This document shows, piece after piece, positions 10,153-22,746 of a DNA stretch of 64,000 bases. The stretch covers positions 620,001-684,000 of the forward strand of contig OX359195.1 of assembly GCA_947172415.1 (NCBI GenBank), read 5' to 3'. The stretch is from Chondrosia reniformis (taxonomy: Eukaryota; Porifera; Demospongiae; Chondrillida; Chondrillidae). Below the pieces are notes generated by a model. It saw nothing but the letters and a program-made list of their open reading frames with translations, was not told the origin of the DNA and made no database searches. The position numbers and the translations under genes are program-made. Each line of letters opens with the position of its first letter. Within the stretch, counting starts at the first letter, position 1.

Positions 10153-11010
10153 ATGAATTCTGCTAAATGGAATTGGATTCTCCTTACTATACTGGCCAGT
10201 CACTTGATACTCACAAGTACAGCTGACACTCAGTGCTGTGAGGTGAGGCAGCAATTGGAAGAGATTAACAAATTGGTAGATCAGTTATTGGAAAGTGTCA
10301 CTTCAAACTGTCTACTAAGAACATATTGTGGTATTACCAGTAGTGACTGGAGAAGAGTGGCCTACATCAATATGACTGATCCAGAAGCAGAGTGTCCAAT
10401 TGGTCTTAATGAGGTATCTAACAGCACCACAGGACAGAGAGCTTGTGGAAGGAATGTTGATGGAGCAGGATCAGAATTACCAGCTCCTGGAGGATGCTCT
10501 TCAGTGACCTTTCCTGTGACTACCACTTACTCTCATGTATGTGGTTATGCAAGAGGTTATCAGTACCTTACAATGGATGCATTCTGGCAGTCACCAATAA
10601 GAACTATAAATGATGCATATGTTGATGGCCTCTCCATCACCCATGGCAACCCAAGGAAGCATCTTTGGACACTGGCAGTTGGTGCTTATGAAGTAAGCAC
10701 TCATTTAGAAGCAAGATGCCCTCTAGATCTGGACACATATAACATCAGCAGAATTCCTGAATTTGTTGGAAATAATTATTATTGTGAAGCTGGCTATAGT
10801 TCTGTTCATGAAGACAGGATTGCTTGGGAGGACCCTCTGTGGGATGGACAGCAGTGTGTCTCAAGTACTGCACAGTCTTGTTCAAGATATGGCTGGTTTC
10901 ATCGTGACATTGCACCAAGTCAAGAAGACATAGAAGTCAGGTGGTGTTCTGATCAAGAAAGGAGTAATGAAGACTTCTACACAGACCTTTTGGAGATCTG
11001 GGTCCTTTGA
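10153..11010 (+). CDS. A5: secreted member of the A family, 285 aa
   Basis: It has the same signal peptide and stalk as A3 (the first 300 bases are nearly identical), then a C-terminal domain much closer to A1: the loop NVDGAGSELPAPGG, the segment CPLDLDTYNISRIPEFVGNN, YSSVHEDRIAWED, and the end DLLEIWVL. The gene therefore looks like a chimera of an A3-type 5' half and an A1-type 3' half. No lesion is seen, and the TATA box and leader are intact. It is probably an expressed soluble extracellular protein of unknown function. Confidence 0.87.
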   Translation: MNSAKWNWILLTILASHLILTSTADTQCCEVRQQLEEINKLVDQLLESVTSNCLLRTYCGITSSDWRRVAYINMTDPEAECPIGLNEVSNSTTGQRACGRNVDGAGSELPAPGGCSSVTFPVTTTYSHVCGYARGYQYLTMDAFWQSPIRTINDAYVDGLSITHGNPRKHLWTLAVGAYEVSTHLEARCPLDLDTYNISRIPEFVGNNYYCEAGYSSVHEDRIAWEDPLWDGQQCVSSTAQSCSRYGWFHRDIAPSQEDIEVRWCSDQERSNEDFYTDLLEIWVL

Positions 11011-11359
11011 ATTACAACAGACAACATAACCGAGCAAGACATACGTAGCAATGGAACAGTTAAAAACCATTAAATCTTTAGAGTAGGCTAGAATTAACTG
11101 ATAATAACATATAATATACGTACGTATATATGTAATGTACTAGTCATTGTAAGTCTCAAAATAAGGAAAATATTGGTAAAATAAATAATATTACATTTCT
11201 AACTATCTGAAGCATTTAGTAATACATAATTTGATCTTCATTGACACGCAACATAAAGCAAGCTTTCAATGTTTACAAAACATTATCTCTAGTCACAGTT
11301 CACCTCATTTGAATTACTATACACTACTATACACTCTATAAGAATTGATCTAGGGTATA
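11011..11359. other. AT-rich spacer between A5 and A6
   Basis: No gene or repeat recognised. Confidence 0.5.
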
Positions 11360-12140
11360 GTGACAGATAACAGAAGATATTTAAATATAAAGAGACAGAA
11401 CAAGATGTGGATTAGCGTACTGATAGTTCTGCTTGTAGCTCTGTTACTCTTACAACTACTATCCATTGAACTGAAGCTAGTAAAATCAGCTAAAAGTGAC
11501 AGAGTGATAATAGAAGAGAGAATATTGAATCAAAATAGACTCACTGTTTCTGAAGATGAGAAACGAAAGAGAATTACTAAAGATAAGACAACTCAACTTA
11601 TTCAAAATGAATTGTGTATCACAACTGCTAAGCTACTAATAACAGGACATTCACCCGAAGAGGAGGAAATAACACTTTGTAACATTACTAGTAGTGACTG
11701 GAGAAGAGTGGCCTACATCAATATGACTGATCCAGAAGCAGAGTGTCCAAGTGGTCTTAATGAGGTATCTAACAGCACCACAGGACAGAGAGCTTGCGGA
11801 AGGAGTGTTGATGAAAAATATCCAAAGAAAAATAAGAGAAGCTCTTCAGTCACATTTCCAGTAAACACTACTTACTCTCAAGTGTGTGGTATTGTTAGAG
11901 GATACCAGTATGGGACTATGGATGCATTTCAAGAAACAACAGGTGAAACTGTAGATCAGACATATGTTGATGGTCTCTCCATCACTCGTGGTATCTCAAG
12001 ACAGCATCTGTGGACACTGGCAGTTGGTATAACTAAACTAATAATAGTAATTACTATTGTCCAAGAGATCAAAGTCCTTTTAATCGTGATAATGTTCCTG
12101 AATTTGTAATTGATCATTTTAACCGTGAATCTTAATTTAC
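11360..12140 (+). pseudogene. A6: A-family member with a third kind of N-terminus, truncated
   Basis: The N-terminus (MTDNRRYLNIKRQNKMWISV) leads into a hydrophobic anchor and a Lys/Glu-rich stalk unlike A1/A2/A8 in sequence but alike in plan. A start at the later Met (11405) is also possible. The domain begins with CNITSSDWRRVAYINMTDP and carries a basic loop DEKYPKKNKRSS. After WTLAVG the frame shifts by one base near 12030; in the other frame the family motif YYCPRDQSPF followed by VPEFV is readable. Similarity stops around 12140, where a G-rich minisatellite begins, so the last third of the domain is gone. The open frame stops at 12109. Confidence 0.8.
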
Positions 12141-12160
12141 TACTTTGTGCAGTGGCAGAT

Positions 12161-12698
12161 TTAGGGGAGGGTCCTTTAGTGGGAGGGTCCTTTAGGGGGA
12201 GGGTCCCTTAGGGGAGGGTCCTTTAGGGGAGGGGTCCCTTAGGGGGAGGGTGCTTTAGGGGGAGGGGTCCCTTAGGGGGAGGGGTCCCTTAGGGGGAGGG
12301 TGCTTTAGGGGGAGGGTGCTTTAGGAGGAGGGTCCCTTAGGGGGAGGGTCCTTTAGGGGGAGGGTGCTTTAGGAGGAGGGTCCCTTAGGGGGAGGGTCCT
12401 TTAGGGGGAGGGTGCTTTAGGAGGAGGGTCCCTTAGGGGGAGGGTCCTTTAGGGGGAGGGTGCTTTAGGAGGAGGGTCCTTTAGGGGGAGGGTGCTTTAG
12501 GGGGAGGGGTCCCTTAGGGGGAGGGGTTCTTTAGGGGAGGGTCCTTTAGGGGGAGGGGTCCCTTAGGGGGAGGGGTCCCTTAGGGGGAGGGGTCCCTTAG
12601 GGGGAGGGGTCCTTTAGGGGAGGGTCCTTTAGGGGGAGGGGTCCTTTAGGGAGGGTCCTTTAGGGGGAGGGGTTCTTTAGGGGGAGGAGTGTTTTAAG
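12161..12698. repeat. G-rich 15-16 bp minisatellite
   Basis: About 34 units of the type GGGGGAGGGTCCCTTTA. Every unit carries runs of 3-5 G on the + strand, so G-quadruplex formation is possible. The array replaces the 3' end of A6. Confidence 0.95.
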
Positions 12699-13095
12699 GT
12701 TTGTTTGTATTTTAAATTACTAACCAACCTACCTGATACATATGTATACCTCTCTCTCTCTAGCTTTCACAATCCAATATAGCTTAGCAACCCTTCTAAA
12801 AATATCTATAGATCCATCTTACCTTGGTTACAGTTAACTCCCACGTCTGATCCAATTTGGGGTGAAGTTAAATATTGTATTGCAATAATTGGCAAGAATA
12901 ATTAAGAATATATAATGAGATTCATTAATTTAAAAGCAACATTTAGTAACAATGGCCGATGATTCATTGCCAAAGTGGCCACTCACACAGGAAGTGGGTT
13001 GTGTTACTGGTAGTTGTTTTTGCTTAAAGTTTGTACGTGTATACATATTTCTATTTGAAGTTGTACATAGTTCATTTCATTCGACAACCACCAGC
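12699..13095. other. Spacer downstream of the PH gene
   Basis: No TBC-domain exon or other gene recognised on either strand. Confidence 0.45.
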
Positions 13096-13101
13096 TTTAT
13101 T
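13096..13101 (-). terminator. Polyadenylation signal AATAAA
   Basis: AATAAA on the - strand, about 30 bases after the TAA at 13133-13131. It supports the gene ending here. Confidence 0.55.
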
Positions 13102-13130
13102 ATCATATAGGTTAGATGAAATTACACTTT

Positions 13131-16100
13131 TTAATTTTTCGCGAACGAGCTAACCTGGTCTATTTCTCTCTCCTTATCAGTCATTTCATCAAGCAGACAT
13201 TTGGCATCTTTAGAAATCATGTTCTCCTGCACTTGAAACCGCGTCTCATTCCTCCTAATCTCCTCTCGCAACATCTCACAAATCTCATCTCTTGCCTTTA
13301 CTTCTTTTTGAATCTCAATGAACTCCTGCTGCAAGTCATCGACACGTTCTTGAAGCTAATGATAACAACAATAATATTACTGTTAATCTACTCAATATTA
13401 GATCAGCATTTCTTATTAAAATATATCACAATGAGTGGAGTAAAATAACATAAGAAATATTTTGAATTTGAATTTGAAGGAACCACCTATCAGTTTTGGA
13501 AAGATGGATAAATTAATTGGTTTCATGTATACACAGTATTACACATATATGTATGTACCTCGGTGCACCTATTACACTGGTCTTGTTTCCTGAAGCTTGG
13601 AAATACAGTCCTTCTCCTCCTTGAGGCGAATGGAGGGGATTGTTCATTGGAGCCTCCAGTTCTGACAGTGTTCTCTGACACACTGTTGCCCGTGGCTTGC
13701 TCGTCTGGAGCATGGTAGAACTTTGAGGAACTCTCCTCTTTGTTAGGAGGCCTCGGAGGAGGTGGGGGTCTACGTCTACAGGGCAGGTCGTAGGAGGGCA
13801 ATGATTATCTCTAAACATCTTACCTCATATTTACAAGAGAAAGGTCTATATTCACACTTCCTTACCAGATGTATACACATGCAATGATGCTTAGAGGTTC
13901 TAGGTTCTAATTAACTAACATTGTTGAGATGTAGATTAAATGCTGGTACTACTCAGTAGAGAAAGGAATCAAGGTCTTAAAACATATTCTAATCCAGGAT
14001 TGTATACGTAGAGGCTCGCTGCCTTAGTCTGTTCTATTTGTAAGTTTTCTTGGAAAATTTGAATAAACTTTGACAATCGTGAACTTTACATGAAATACTT
14101 CTTAATGTACATGCTATACGCTCATATATACTACATGATATACGCTCATATATACTACATGATATACGCACATATATACTACATACTATACGCACATATA
14201 TACTACATACTATACACACATATATACTACATACTATACGCACATATATACTACATACTATACACACATATATACTACATACTATACGCACATATATACT
14301 ACATACTATACGCACATATATACTACATACGCACATATATACTACATACTATACGCACATATATACTACATACTATACGCACATATATACTACATACGCA
14401 CATATATACTACATACTCTACGCACATATATACTACATACTATACGTACATATATACTACATACGCACATATATACTACATACGTACATATATACTACAT
14501 ACGCACATATATACTACATACGCACATATATACTACATACTATAAGCACATATATACTACACACGTACATATATACTACATACGTACATATATACTACAT
14601 ACGTACATATATACTACATACGCACATATATACTACATACGCACATATATACTACATACTATACACACATATATACTACATACTATACGCACATATATAC
14701 TACATACGCACATATATACTACATACGCACATATATACTACATACTATACACACATATATACTACATACTATACGCACATATATACTACATGATATACAC
14801 ACATATATACTACATACTATACACACATATATACTACATACTATACGCACATATATACTACATACGCACATATATACTACATACGCACATATATACTACA
14901 TACTATACACACATATATACTACATACTATACGCACATATATACTACATACGCACATATATACTACATACGCACATATATACTATACGCACATATATACT
15001 ACATACGCACATATATACTACATACGCACATATATACTACATACGCACATATATACTATACGCACATATATATACTACATACGCACATATATACTACATA
15101 CGCACATATATACTACATACTATACACACATATATACTACATACTATACGCACATATATACTACATACGCACATATATACTACATACTATACACACATAT
15201 ATACTACATACTATACGCACATATATACTACATGATATACACACATATATACTACATACTATACACACATATATACTACATACTATACACACATATATAC
15301 TACATACTATACGCACATATATACTACATACTATACGCACATATATACTACATACTATACGTACATATATACTACATACGCACATATATACTACATACGC
15401 ACATATATACTACATACGCACATATATACTACATACTATACGTACATATATACTACATACGCACATATATACTACATACGCACATATATACTACATACGC
15501 ACATATATACTACATACGCACATATATACTACATACATACTATACGCACATATATACTACATACGCACATATATACTACATACGCACATATATACTACAT
15601 ACGCACATATATACTACATGATATACGCACATATATACTACATACGCACATATATACTACATACTATACGCACATATATACTACATACTATACGCACATA
15701 TATACTACATACTATACGTACATATATACTACATACTATACGCACATATATACTACATGATATACGTACATATATGCCAGACAAAATTGGAACCTTATTC
15801 ATGAGTGCTTTAGATTCGTAAATGATGTGAGTGAGTGAGTGGGTTCCAAAGGGACGGCCTTTACATGTACATGCATGCATGTGTCATGCTAACATTTGTG
15901 AATGCAAGTTCCTCTTAAGATCTCTGAGAGCCGTTTGTAGGTGTGATTTATGACTATGGACTGGCTGCTCCAGGTTCAGGTGCTTAGGGATTTCCCCTTC
16001 TCTTGGGGACTCTGGTGAGTTGATTTCATTAGCTGTCTTATTAGCAACAAGACCACCTCCTTGATTTGGCTGTCAGGAAGGATAGAAAGGAATATTTGGT

Positions 16101-19100
16101 TGACATTGAAAAGTATTTAGTATTTGCAGTACATGTGCATAACTCACCCATAAAAGGAGTGATTGAGGATTAAATTTTGCATCTTTTCTGTGTAAACTTG
16201 TAACTTTACGCTTTTTCTAAATAGTTAAAAATAGTTACACCCAGATTAACACAAAAATTATAGTATGTGAATACACGTAGTATGAGCATGCATGAGCATC
16301 TCATGACATTATAAATTCTATTCGATTAATCCAGTTCAACCATGCTCAATCACACATATACACAATCACTCACATTTACACAATCACTCGCACATACACA
16401 ATCACTCGCACATACACAATCACTCGCACATATACACAATTACTCACATCTACACACACACACATACATACGTATACACATACTCCAAAATATGACACAA
16501 GACACATCTGCACATTAACTGCACCTGAAGCTGGTCAATCCAAAACATCATAGTCTCCTTGTTCTGGGCCTGAAGCACGTGAGTGACATCCGGAGTAGTT
16601 ATTAGGAATAGCCCTTTTTTGTAGTTTTCAGGATCAAAGCTAAATGAGGCCTGCGACAGGTCTATTTCACTGGAAAACAAATAGTAAATTGAAGAGGCAT
16701 TTAATAGAGAGGTAGCTACTATATACAGGTGGTCACATTAGAGAGGTAGCTACTATATACAGGTGGTCACATTAGAGAGGTAGCTACTATATACAGGTTG
16801 TCACATTAGAGTGGTAGCTACTATATACAGGTGGTCACATTAGAGAGGTAGCTACTATATACAGGTGGTCACATTAGAGAGGTAGCTACTATATACAGGT
16901 TGTCACATTAGAGAGGTAGTTACTATATACAGTTGGTCACATTAGAGAGGTAGTTACTATATACAGGTTGTCACATTAGAGAGGTAGCTACTATATACAG
17001 GTTGTCACATTAGAGAGGTAGCAACTATATACAGGTGGTCACATTAGAGAGGTAGCTACTATATACAGGTTGTCACATTAGAGAGGTAGTTACTATATAC
17101 AGGTTGTCACATTAGAGAGGTAGCGACTATATACAGGTGGTCACATTAGAGAGGTAGCTACTATATACAGGTGGTCACATTATAGAGAGGTAGCAACTAT
17201 ATACAGGTTGTCACATTAGAGAGGTAGTTACTATATACAGTTGGTCACATTAGAGAGGTAGTTACTATATACAGGTTGTCACATTAGAGAGGTAGCTACT
17301 ATATACAGGTTGTCACATTAGAGAGGTAGCAACTATATACAGGTGGTCACATTAGAGAGGTAGCTACTATATACAGGTTGTCACATTAGAGAGGTAGTTA
17401 CTATATACAGGTTGTCACATTAGAGAGGTAGTTACTATATACAGGTTGTCACATTAGAGAGGTAGTTACTATATACAGTTGGTCACATTAGAGAGGTAGT
17501 TACTATATACAGGTTGTCACATTAGAGAGGTAGCGACTATATACAGGTGGTCACATTAGAGAGGTAGTTACTATATACAGGTGGTCACATTATAGAGAGG
17601 TAGCAACTATATACAGGTTGTCACATTAGAGAGGTAGCTACTATATACAGTTGGTCACATTAGAGAGGTAGTTACTATATACAGGTTGTCACATTAGAGA
17701 GGTAGCTACTATATACAGGTTGTCACATTAGAGAGGTAGCAACTATATACAGGTGGTCACATTAGAGAGGTAGCTACTATATACAGGTTGTCACATTAGA
17801 GAGGTAGTTACTATATACAGGTTGTCACATTAGAGAGGTAGCGACTATATACAGGTGGTCACATTAGAGAGGTAGTTACTATATACAGGTGGTCACATTA
17901 TAGAGAGGTAGCAACTATATACAGGTGGTCACATTAGAGAGGTAGCTACTATATACAGGTGGTCACATTAGAGAGGTAGTTACTATATACAGGTTGTCAC
18001 ATTAGAGAGGTAGCTACTATATACAGGTTGTCACATTAGAGAGGTAGCTACTATATACAGGTGGTCACATTAGAGAGGTAGCTACTATATACAGGTGGTC
18101 ATATTAGAGAGGTAGCTACTATATACAGGTGGTCACATTAGAGAGGTAGCTGCGTACCCAGCATGAAGTGGGTCAGTTTTATTGTTGTAATAAAAGAGTA
18201 TTCCGGAAGCTTCATCAAGTTTGAACCAGCGATCCCTCCAGGTTTTCAACTTTCCTTCTTGTCTGCCAAGAAAACCGCATAACTGTTTTGACCTAGCCTG
18301 TAGTGAGAGAAACAGAAATGTGTACACGAAGTCCAAACTGACATATAGAAAATGGATTCTATGATTATAAAGACAAAAATACGTAATTAGCATTCTATTC
18401 ATCACAATTAATTTGCAATAATAAATAAACCACTCAAAATTCCTAACTGACATTATATATTAGAGGTAAATATATTTTGAAAGGCTAAAGATAAACTACA
18501 CAGGTTCACAGCTGCACTTGAATGGATGTAGCTCTCTTTGTAAAATGAAAATATTTCAACTTGTACTGATTTACTGGGGATAGTAAAATTGTTGACTTTA
18601 AAGGACAAAGATATTGAAGAAGATTGAATCAAGCAAAGTTAACAGAAGTTAAATCAGTACACAAGTAGAGATTTGGTAGTTAAAGGCTATATTGGGTAAG
18701 CTAACTCCTCCAATGGAACCAAGTGACACCTCACTATCATCTAATAGAATACATTACTTATAACTATAATATAAACACTAATATACTTAGTATACTCACT
18801 AGTACGCTTAGTATACTCACTAGTACGCTTAGTATACTCACTAGTACGTTTAGTATACTCACTAGTACGCTTAGTATACTCACTAGTACGCTTAGTATAC
18901 TCACTAGTTGCTTAGTATACTCACTAGTACACTTAGTATACTATACATTCATTATACATAGGTACTGAATATTTAACATCACCATAGAAACTATCAGCAT
19001 AGTAAAGTAGAACAAACATACTCCAACTGTAGATACACTACAGTCCAAGTCATCAAGTGATTTTGATTTTTTAAAAGCTCTCTTAGATGCTGACGGTCTC

Positions 19101-21199
19101 TCCAAACTACTCATACTTCAATACTGGTCATTTTAAATCCGAATTCAAATTCAACAATATACATTTAGAAAATGAAGCTAAATTGAATAGACGTTTGGGA
19201 AATTAGGCTAATAACTGGCAGAATATATAAAGACACAAATAAGTTGAAAGTAGGGAATATCCTATTCAAGTTAATATAGTCATTATAGTAGATTTATTGC
19301 CTGTTAAGACCATATGTATTTACATAATGGCATCAATTAAACTTTTGATTAAAGTGAAACCATACTACCTACACATACGTACCCTCACATAACACAAAAC
19401 ATATGCATACATATATAATACTTATACATACAAATTAATATCATTAATAGGTTATATAGGTGACTGGAAAGATTGGTAATGTGGATTTCTCTTAATATAC
19501 GTAGCCTTGGAAGTGAAGGAAATTATGTGATAAACAGGTTTATATAACTAACCAGATTTCTTCACACTTCTGTATATCATTCTCAGAGAATTTTATGCAA
19601 ATATACAGATTATAGTATATATTTAAGCATTATGCGCAATCAAGTGGAGTACATAGTGTATTGTTAGATATATATAGTATTTAACATACTGTAACTTGCA
19701 CTGTATATACGTACGTATGTACTTTTGTCAGCACAACATATTAATAACTGCAGCGTCACGGATTGTAGGCAAAAATACTATTTTGAAAGTGTAGAATAAG
19801 AATATGGTAAACAGATATGGATCCTTGCATATTCCTGTTGCTACATTAGGAAGCTAAAGAGAGAGATATTAAATAACAGGGAAAACTGTACTATTATAGA
19901 AGCCAGTGAGAGCTTATACCATAAAGAGGTCTGTGGTATATATGTATGGAACATCTTTTGACTAAAAGGAGTTAATTGCACTTGGCCTGTCTGTGGTTCT
20001 TTGATAAATGTTTCCATCTTGGATGACTGGGAGGCAATCACTGGTTGCCATTTTAATAGGACTTGTCTCCCAGCCAAGATTAGACTTCGTCACTTGGCTG
20101 GTTAGTGTAAAACTTTCAAGTCATTATTTTTTGCTTATCATCTTTTGACTAAATAGTGGATCTAAAGCCAATCTTAAGGCTCTCCTGAGTCTGAAGATTT
20201 TAATATCTGCTAAAAATCATGAAGTGATAGGGGGTATTTGTTGCAATCATCATATTGCTGATGAGGACCTCTAGATTGAAACGTTCTATTTAAAAGAATT
20301 CATGTTGCAGTGGCTCAATAACTTCAGTATCCTGTTAATAATCATGAATCACATTTAATGCATATAAACCTTTTTAGAGAGTCTGACCTTTAATAAACCT
20401 TTTTATAGAGTCTGACCTTTAATAAACCTTTTTATAGACCTTTTAAATTTTATAGACCTTTTTGTACCAGTCTGTGAGGGAGTATAACTGACTTACATCG
20501 GTTTCCTCAACACACACCCAGGAGGAGAGGCTACAGTTTTCACTGACCATTGCACCCAGCGGATCATTCATGTCGGCATCTAGGAGGAATTGGTAGGATA
20601 TACGGGTGAGTAGATGGATGGGTGGACGGACGGACGGATGGATGGACAGACTGATGGATGGATGGATGGACGGACTGATGGATGGATGGATGAATGGAAG
20701 GATGGATTGATGGATGGATGGACAGGTGAATGAATGGATGGATTGATAGGTGTATTGATGATTTACAGACTGGAAACAGCACTGGAACAAGTCGAATACA
20801 AATCATCAAAGAATTTTTAGACATAATGACATGTTCACAGGGATTCGCTCTATTTAACTACAGTAATAAACTACAAGCTAATTCCTATCTAAAGTGATCT
20901 GTAGATGCGACAAAGGATGAATGAAACACAGGAATTTTATCTCTCGGGTACTAGATGACGAAATTGTTTCTACACACTGCTTTTTATTTCGATTCAAACA
21001 TACCTTTCGTCTTCTCTTCCTGATCGAAGCATATGAGATCCCCTTGGTTTGTCGCTGTCGAGTGCGCCCCCTTCTCCTCTGATGTATGACTGCGGACCAA
21101 TTCGCTACCATCCAAAAGGCTGGAATCTTCCAGGCCTCCACTGTTAGAAGGGTCGACATCCGGACAGCCGTAGTCGGAATCCATTATTCTATCGGCCAT
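13131..21199 (-). CDS. PH domain plus coiled-coil protein related to the TBC1D2 N-terminal half, 7 exons
   Basis: Exons on the - strand with matching phases: 21199-21004, 20579-20497, 18297-18158, 16669-16525, 16069-15894, 13775-13559 and 13355-13131. All internal sites are GT-AG. The predicted product has about 393 residues: an acidic N-terminus ([14 protein letters not shown]), a PH domain split over exons 3-4 ([20 protein letters not shown] through [14 protein letters not shown] to MMFWIDQLQ), a proline-rich linker ([10 protein letters not shown]), and a coiled coil ([19 protein letters not shown]). The PH sequence and the PLxxIDLS motif are typical of TBC1D2/TBC1D2B, which continue into a Rab-GAP TBC domain. 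Here exon 7 runs into TAA with AATAAA 30 bases on. A GTTAGC donor at 13154 could skip that stop, but no further exon was found. PH domains of this family bind membranes or partners near Rab7/Rac signalling; the role of a TBC-less form is inference. Confidence 0.7.
14111..15776. repeat. 19/24-bp mixed minisatellite inside intron 6 of the PH gene
   Basis: Two related units alternate irregularly: 19 bp (CGCACATATATACTACATA) and 24 bp (the same plus CTATA). About 1.67 kb. The 24-bp unit keeps frame, which creates long meaningless open frames (HIYYILYA repeats). Confidence 0.96.
16340..16480. repeat. CACTCGCACATACACAAT short tandem repeat
   Basis: Several copies of an 18-bp CA-rich unit next to exon 4 of the PH gene. 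Confidence 0.7.
16704..18150. repeat. 34-bp minisatellite filling the intron inside the PH domain
   Basis: About 42 copies of a unit ATTAGAGAGGTAGCTAC followed by TATATACAGGTGGTCAC. It occupies 1.45 of the 1.49 kb between exon 3 (ends 18158) and exon 4 (starts 16669). Variant units (TTAGAG/TATAGAG, GCTAC/GTTAC/GCAAC) recur in blocks, so higher-order duplication has occurred. Confidence 0.96.
18782..18942. repeat. 21-bp minisatellite in intron 2 of the PH gene
   Basis: About seven copies of TATACTCACTAGTACGCTTAG. Confidence 0.93.
18960..20250. other. Rest of intron 2 of the PH gene
   Basis: AT-rich. A 78-codon open frame (19841-20077, -) has no recognised relative. Confidence 0.45.
20258..20286 (+). 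ncRNA. Hammerhead-like core, copy 3 (decayed)
   Basis: CTGATGA, a degenerate stem II, then GAAACGTT. Part of a retroelement relic in the PH gene intron, antisense to the gene. Confidence 0.35.
20366..20440. repeat. About 30-bp tandem repeat, 2.5 copies
   Basis: AAACCTTTTTATAGAGTCTGACC-type units lie next to exon 2 of the PH gene. Confidence 0.85.
20609..20752. repeat. GGAT/GGAC tetranucleotide microsatellite
   Basis: Irregular GATG/GACG repeats in intron 1 of the PH gene, beginning 28 bases from the exon 2 acceptor. Short CACC/ATCC-rich frames on the - strand are artefacts. Confidence 0.92.
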
Positions 21200-21483
21200 A
21201 TTGAGACGGACGATATTGGGAAGGCCTCGGATCGATGCTATCGTTGGTCATGTTCAGCTAATTATATACCTTGGACTATGTGTCGGTGATTGCTACATCA
21301 TTTCCATACACTACAGTAGCTAGAATTTGTTCGAATCAATCTATGCAGAGCAAAGTGAGGAGGGCTATGTAATTTTAATTAAGGATATAATTAAAATGAT
21401 CATGAATTAATCATATATGCTAACCAATAGAGGTGGGAGAGTATTTTAAAGTATGCTTCTCTGAGGCCATAAGAGCTTGAGGA
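21200..21483. other. 5' flank of the PH gene
   Basis: Higher GC close to the ATG at 21199. A probable promoter region, but no TATA box stands out. Confidence 0.4.
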
Positions 21484-21830
21484 ATCATCTGGAGTCGTGA
21501 AACTCGCCCATGATGCAGGGCGGTTCTGTGAACGGACAAGATTGAATTAAGAGAGTTCTAACTACGTAGGTACTAATTGCAGATACTCCATACGTACTAT
21601 CATCTGGAGTCGTGAAACTCGCCCATGATGCAGGGCGGTTCTGTGAACGGACAAGATTGAATTAAGAGAGTTCTAACTCTACGTAGGTACTAATTGCAGA
21701 TACTCCATACGTACTATCATCTGGAGTCGTGAAACTCGCCCATGATGCAGGGCGGTTCTGTGAACGGACAAGATTGAATTAAGAGAGTTCTAACTACGTA
21801 GGTACTAATTGCAGATACTCCATACGTACT
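21484..21830. repeat. Three near-identical 115-117 bp tandem repeats
   Basis: Copies begin at 21484, 21599 and 21716 (ATCATCTGGAGTCGTGAAAC). The second carries an extra CT. They lie between the PH gene start and A7. Confidence 0.96.
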
Positions 21831-22118
21831 GACTCCCATTTCAAGTATTGGTGCAATTGCAAGTTAGGGTAACCTTCACTGGTCAAAACACTTTAGAATA
21901 TTCTTGCGAGGAAAAAGATGTAATGAATAGAGCTGCCCAAAGACTTTAAGCCGGTATTTCAGATAACTCATTTAGTTATATTACAATTGTACAAAACAAT
22001 GTTCTGGCGGTATAAGGACTTCAAAACCTACTCATTATTATATTAATATTCATTGAAGGAAGTTTACTTATATTCATATGCCTACATGTTTCAGCCAATT
22101 ACAGTCTGAACATCTAAG

Positions 22119-22746
22119 ATGAAGAAAGGAGTAGTTGTTACAATTGTAGTTTTCTTAATAATTGTGCTACTCCTTATTCGATCAACTCTTATCCATTGGA
22201 TTGAAGATAGCAGCGATTGTTAACGCTATATAGAATGAAGTCCTCATGATCAGTGAAGAGCTAACAATAACTAGAGAAGAGATAGCTATCCAGAATGGAA
22301 AGATTGCTGCTCTACAAGATATGATAAGACAAGTATATCTGGGAATATCAGTATAACGATTCAACAAGAACTGATAGAAATTAACACTCATTTCCAATCC
22401 TCACTTGGAGAAGACACTTTGTAAAATTTCCAGTTTCAATTGGAGAAAGTGCATGGCCTACATCAATATGACTGAACCGGAAGCAGAGTGTCCAAGTGGT
22501 CTTCGTGAGATCTAACAGCTACACAGGACAGAGAGCTTGTGGAAGGGCTGGTAACCCAATAGATAGAAGTATAGGTTGTAACTCAGTTTTCTATCCAGTG
22601 AACACTTCATTCACACATCTTTATGGTATGGCTAGGGGATATCAAGATGCTTCAGTTGAGGCATTTGGATATTCTGCGGCTGAAGTAAATGACAGGAATA
22701 GACCTAGATGGGTTGATGAGACATATGTTGATGTTTATATAATTTA
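22119..22746 (+). pseudogene. A7: heavily broken A-family pseudogene
   Basis: The start (ATGAAGAAAGGAGTAGTTGT) matches A8, and similarity runs through the anchor, stalk and first half of the domain, ending at YVDVYII where unrelated AT-rich sequence follows. Several small insertions break the frame: ATTCGAT in the anchor, TGATCA at 22246-22251, a TA in the stalk, and CATG in the WRRVAY motif. The loop after RACGR reads AGNPIDRSIGC, shared only with A9, so A7 and A9 form a subgroup. Confidence 0.85.

Noticed and set aside
14790..15821. 343-codon + strand open frame ([12 protein letters not shown] repeats) and its - strand partners
   Set aside because: It lies wholly inside the 19/24-bp array; the frame is open only because of the 24-bp period, and similar frames exist on both strands.
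19841..20077. 78-codon - strand frame in intron 2 of the PH gene
   Set aside because: No acceptor/donor phase fit with the neighbouring exons and no known similarity.
20443..20824. - strand frames rich in HPSIHPSIH
   Set aside because: Translation of the GGAT microsatellite running into true exon 2 of the PH gene.
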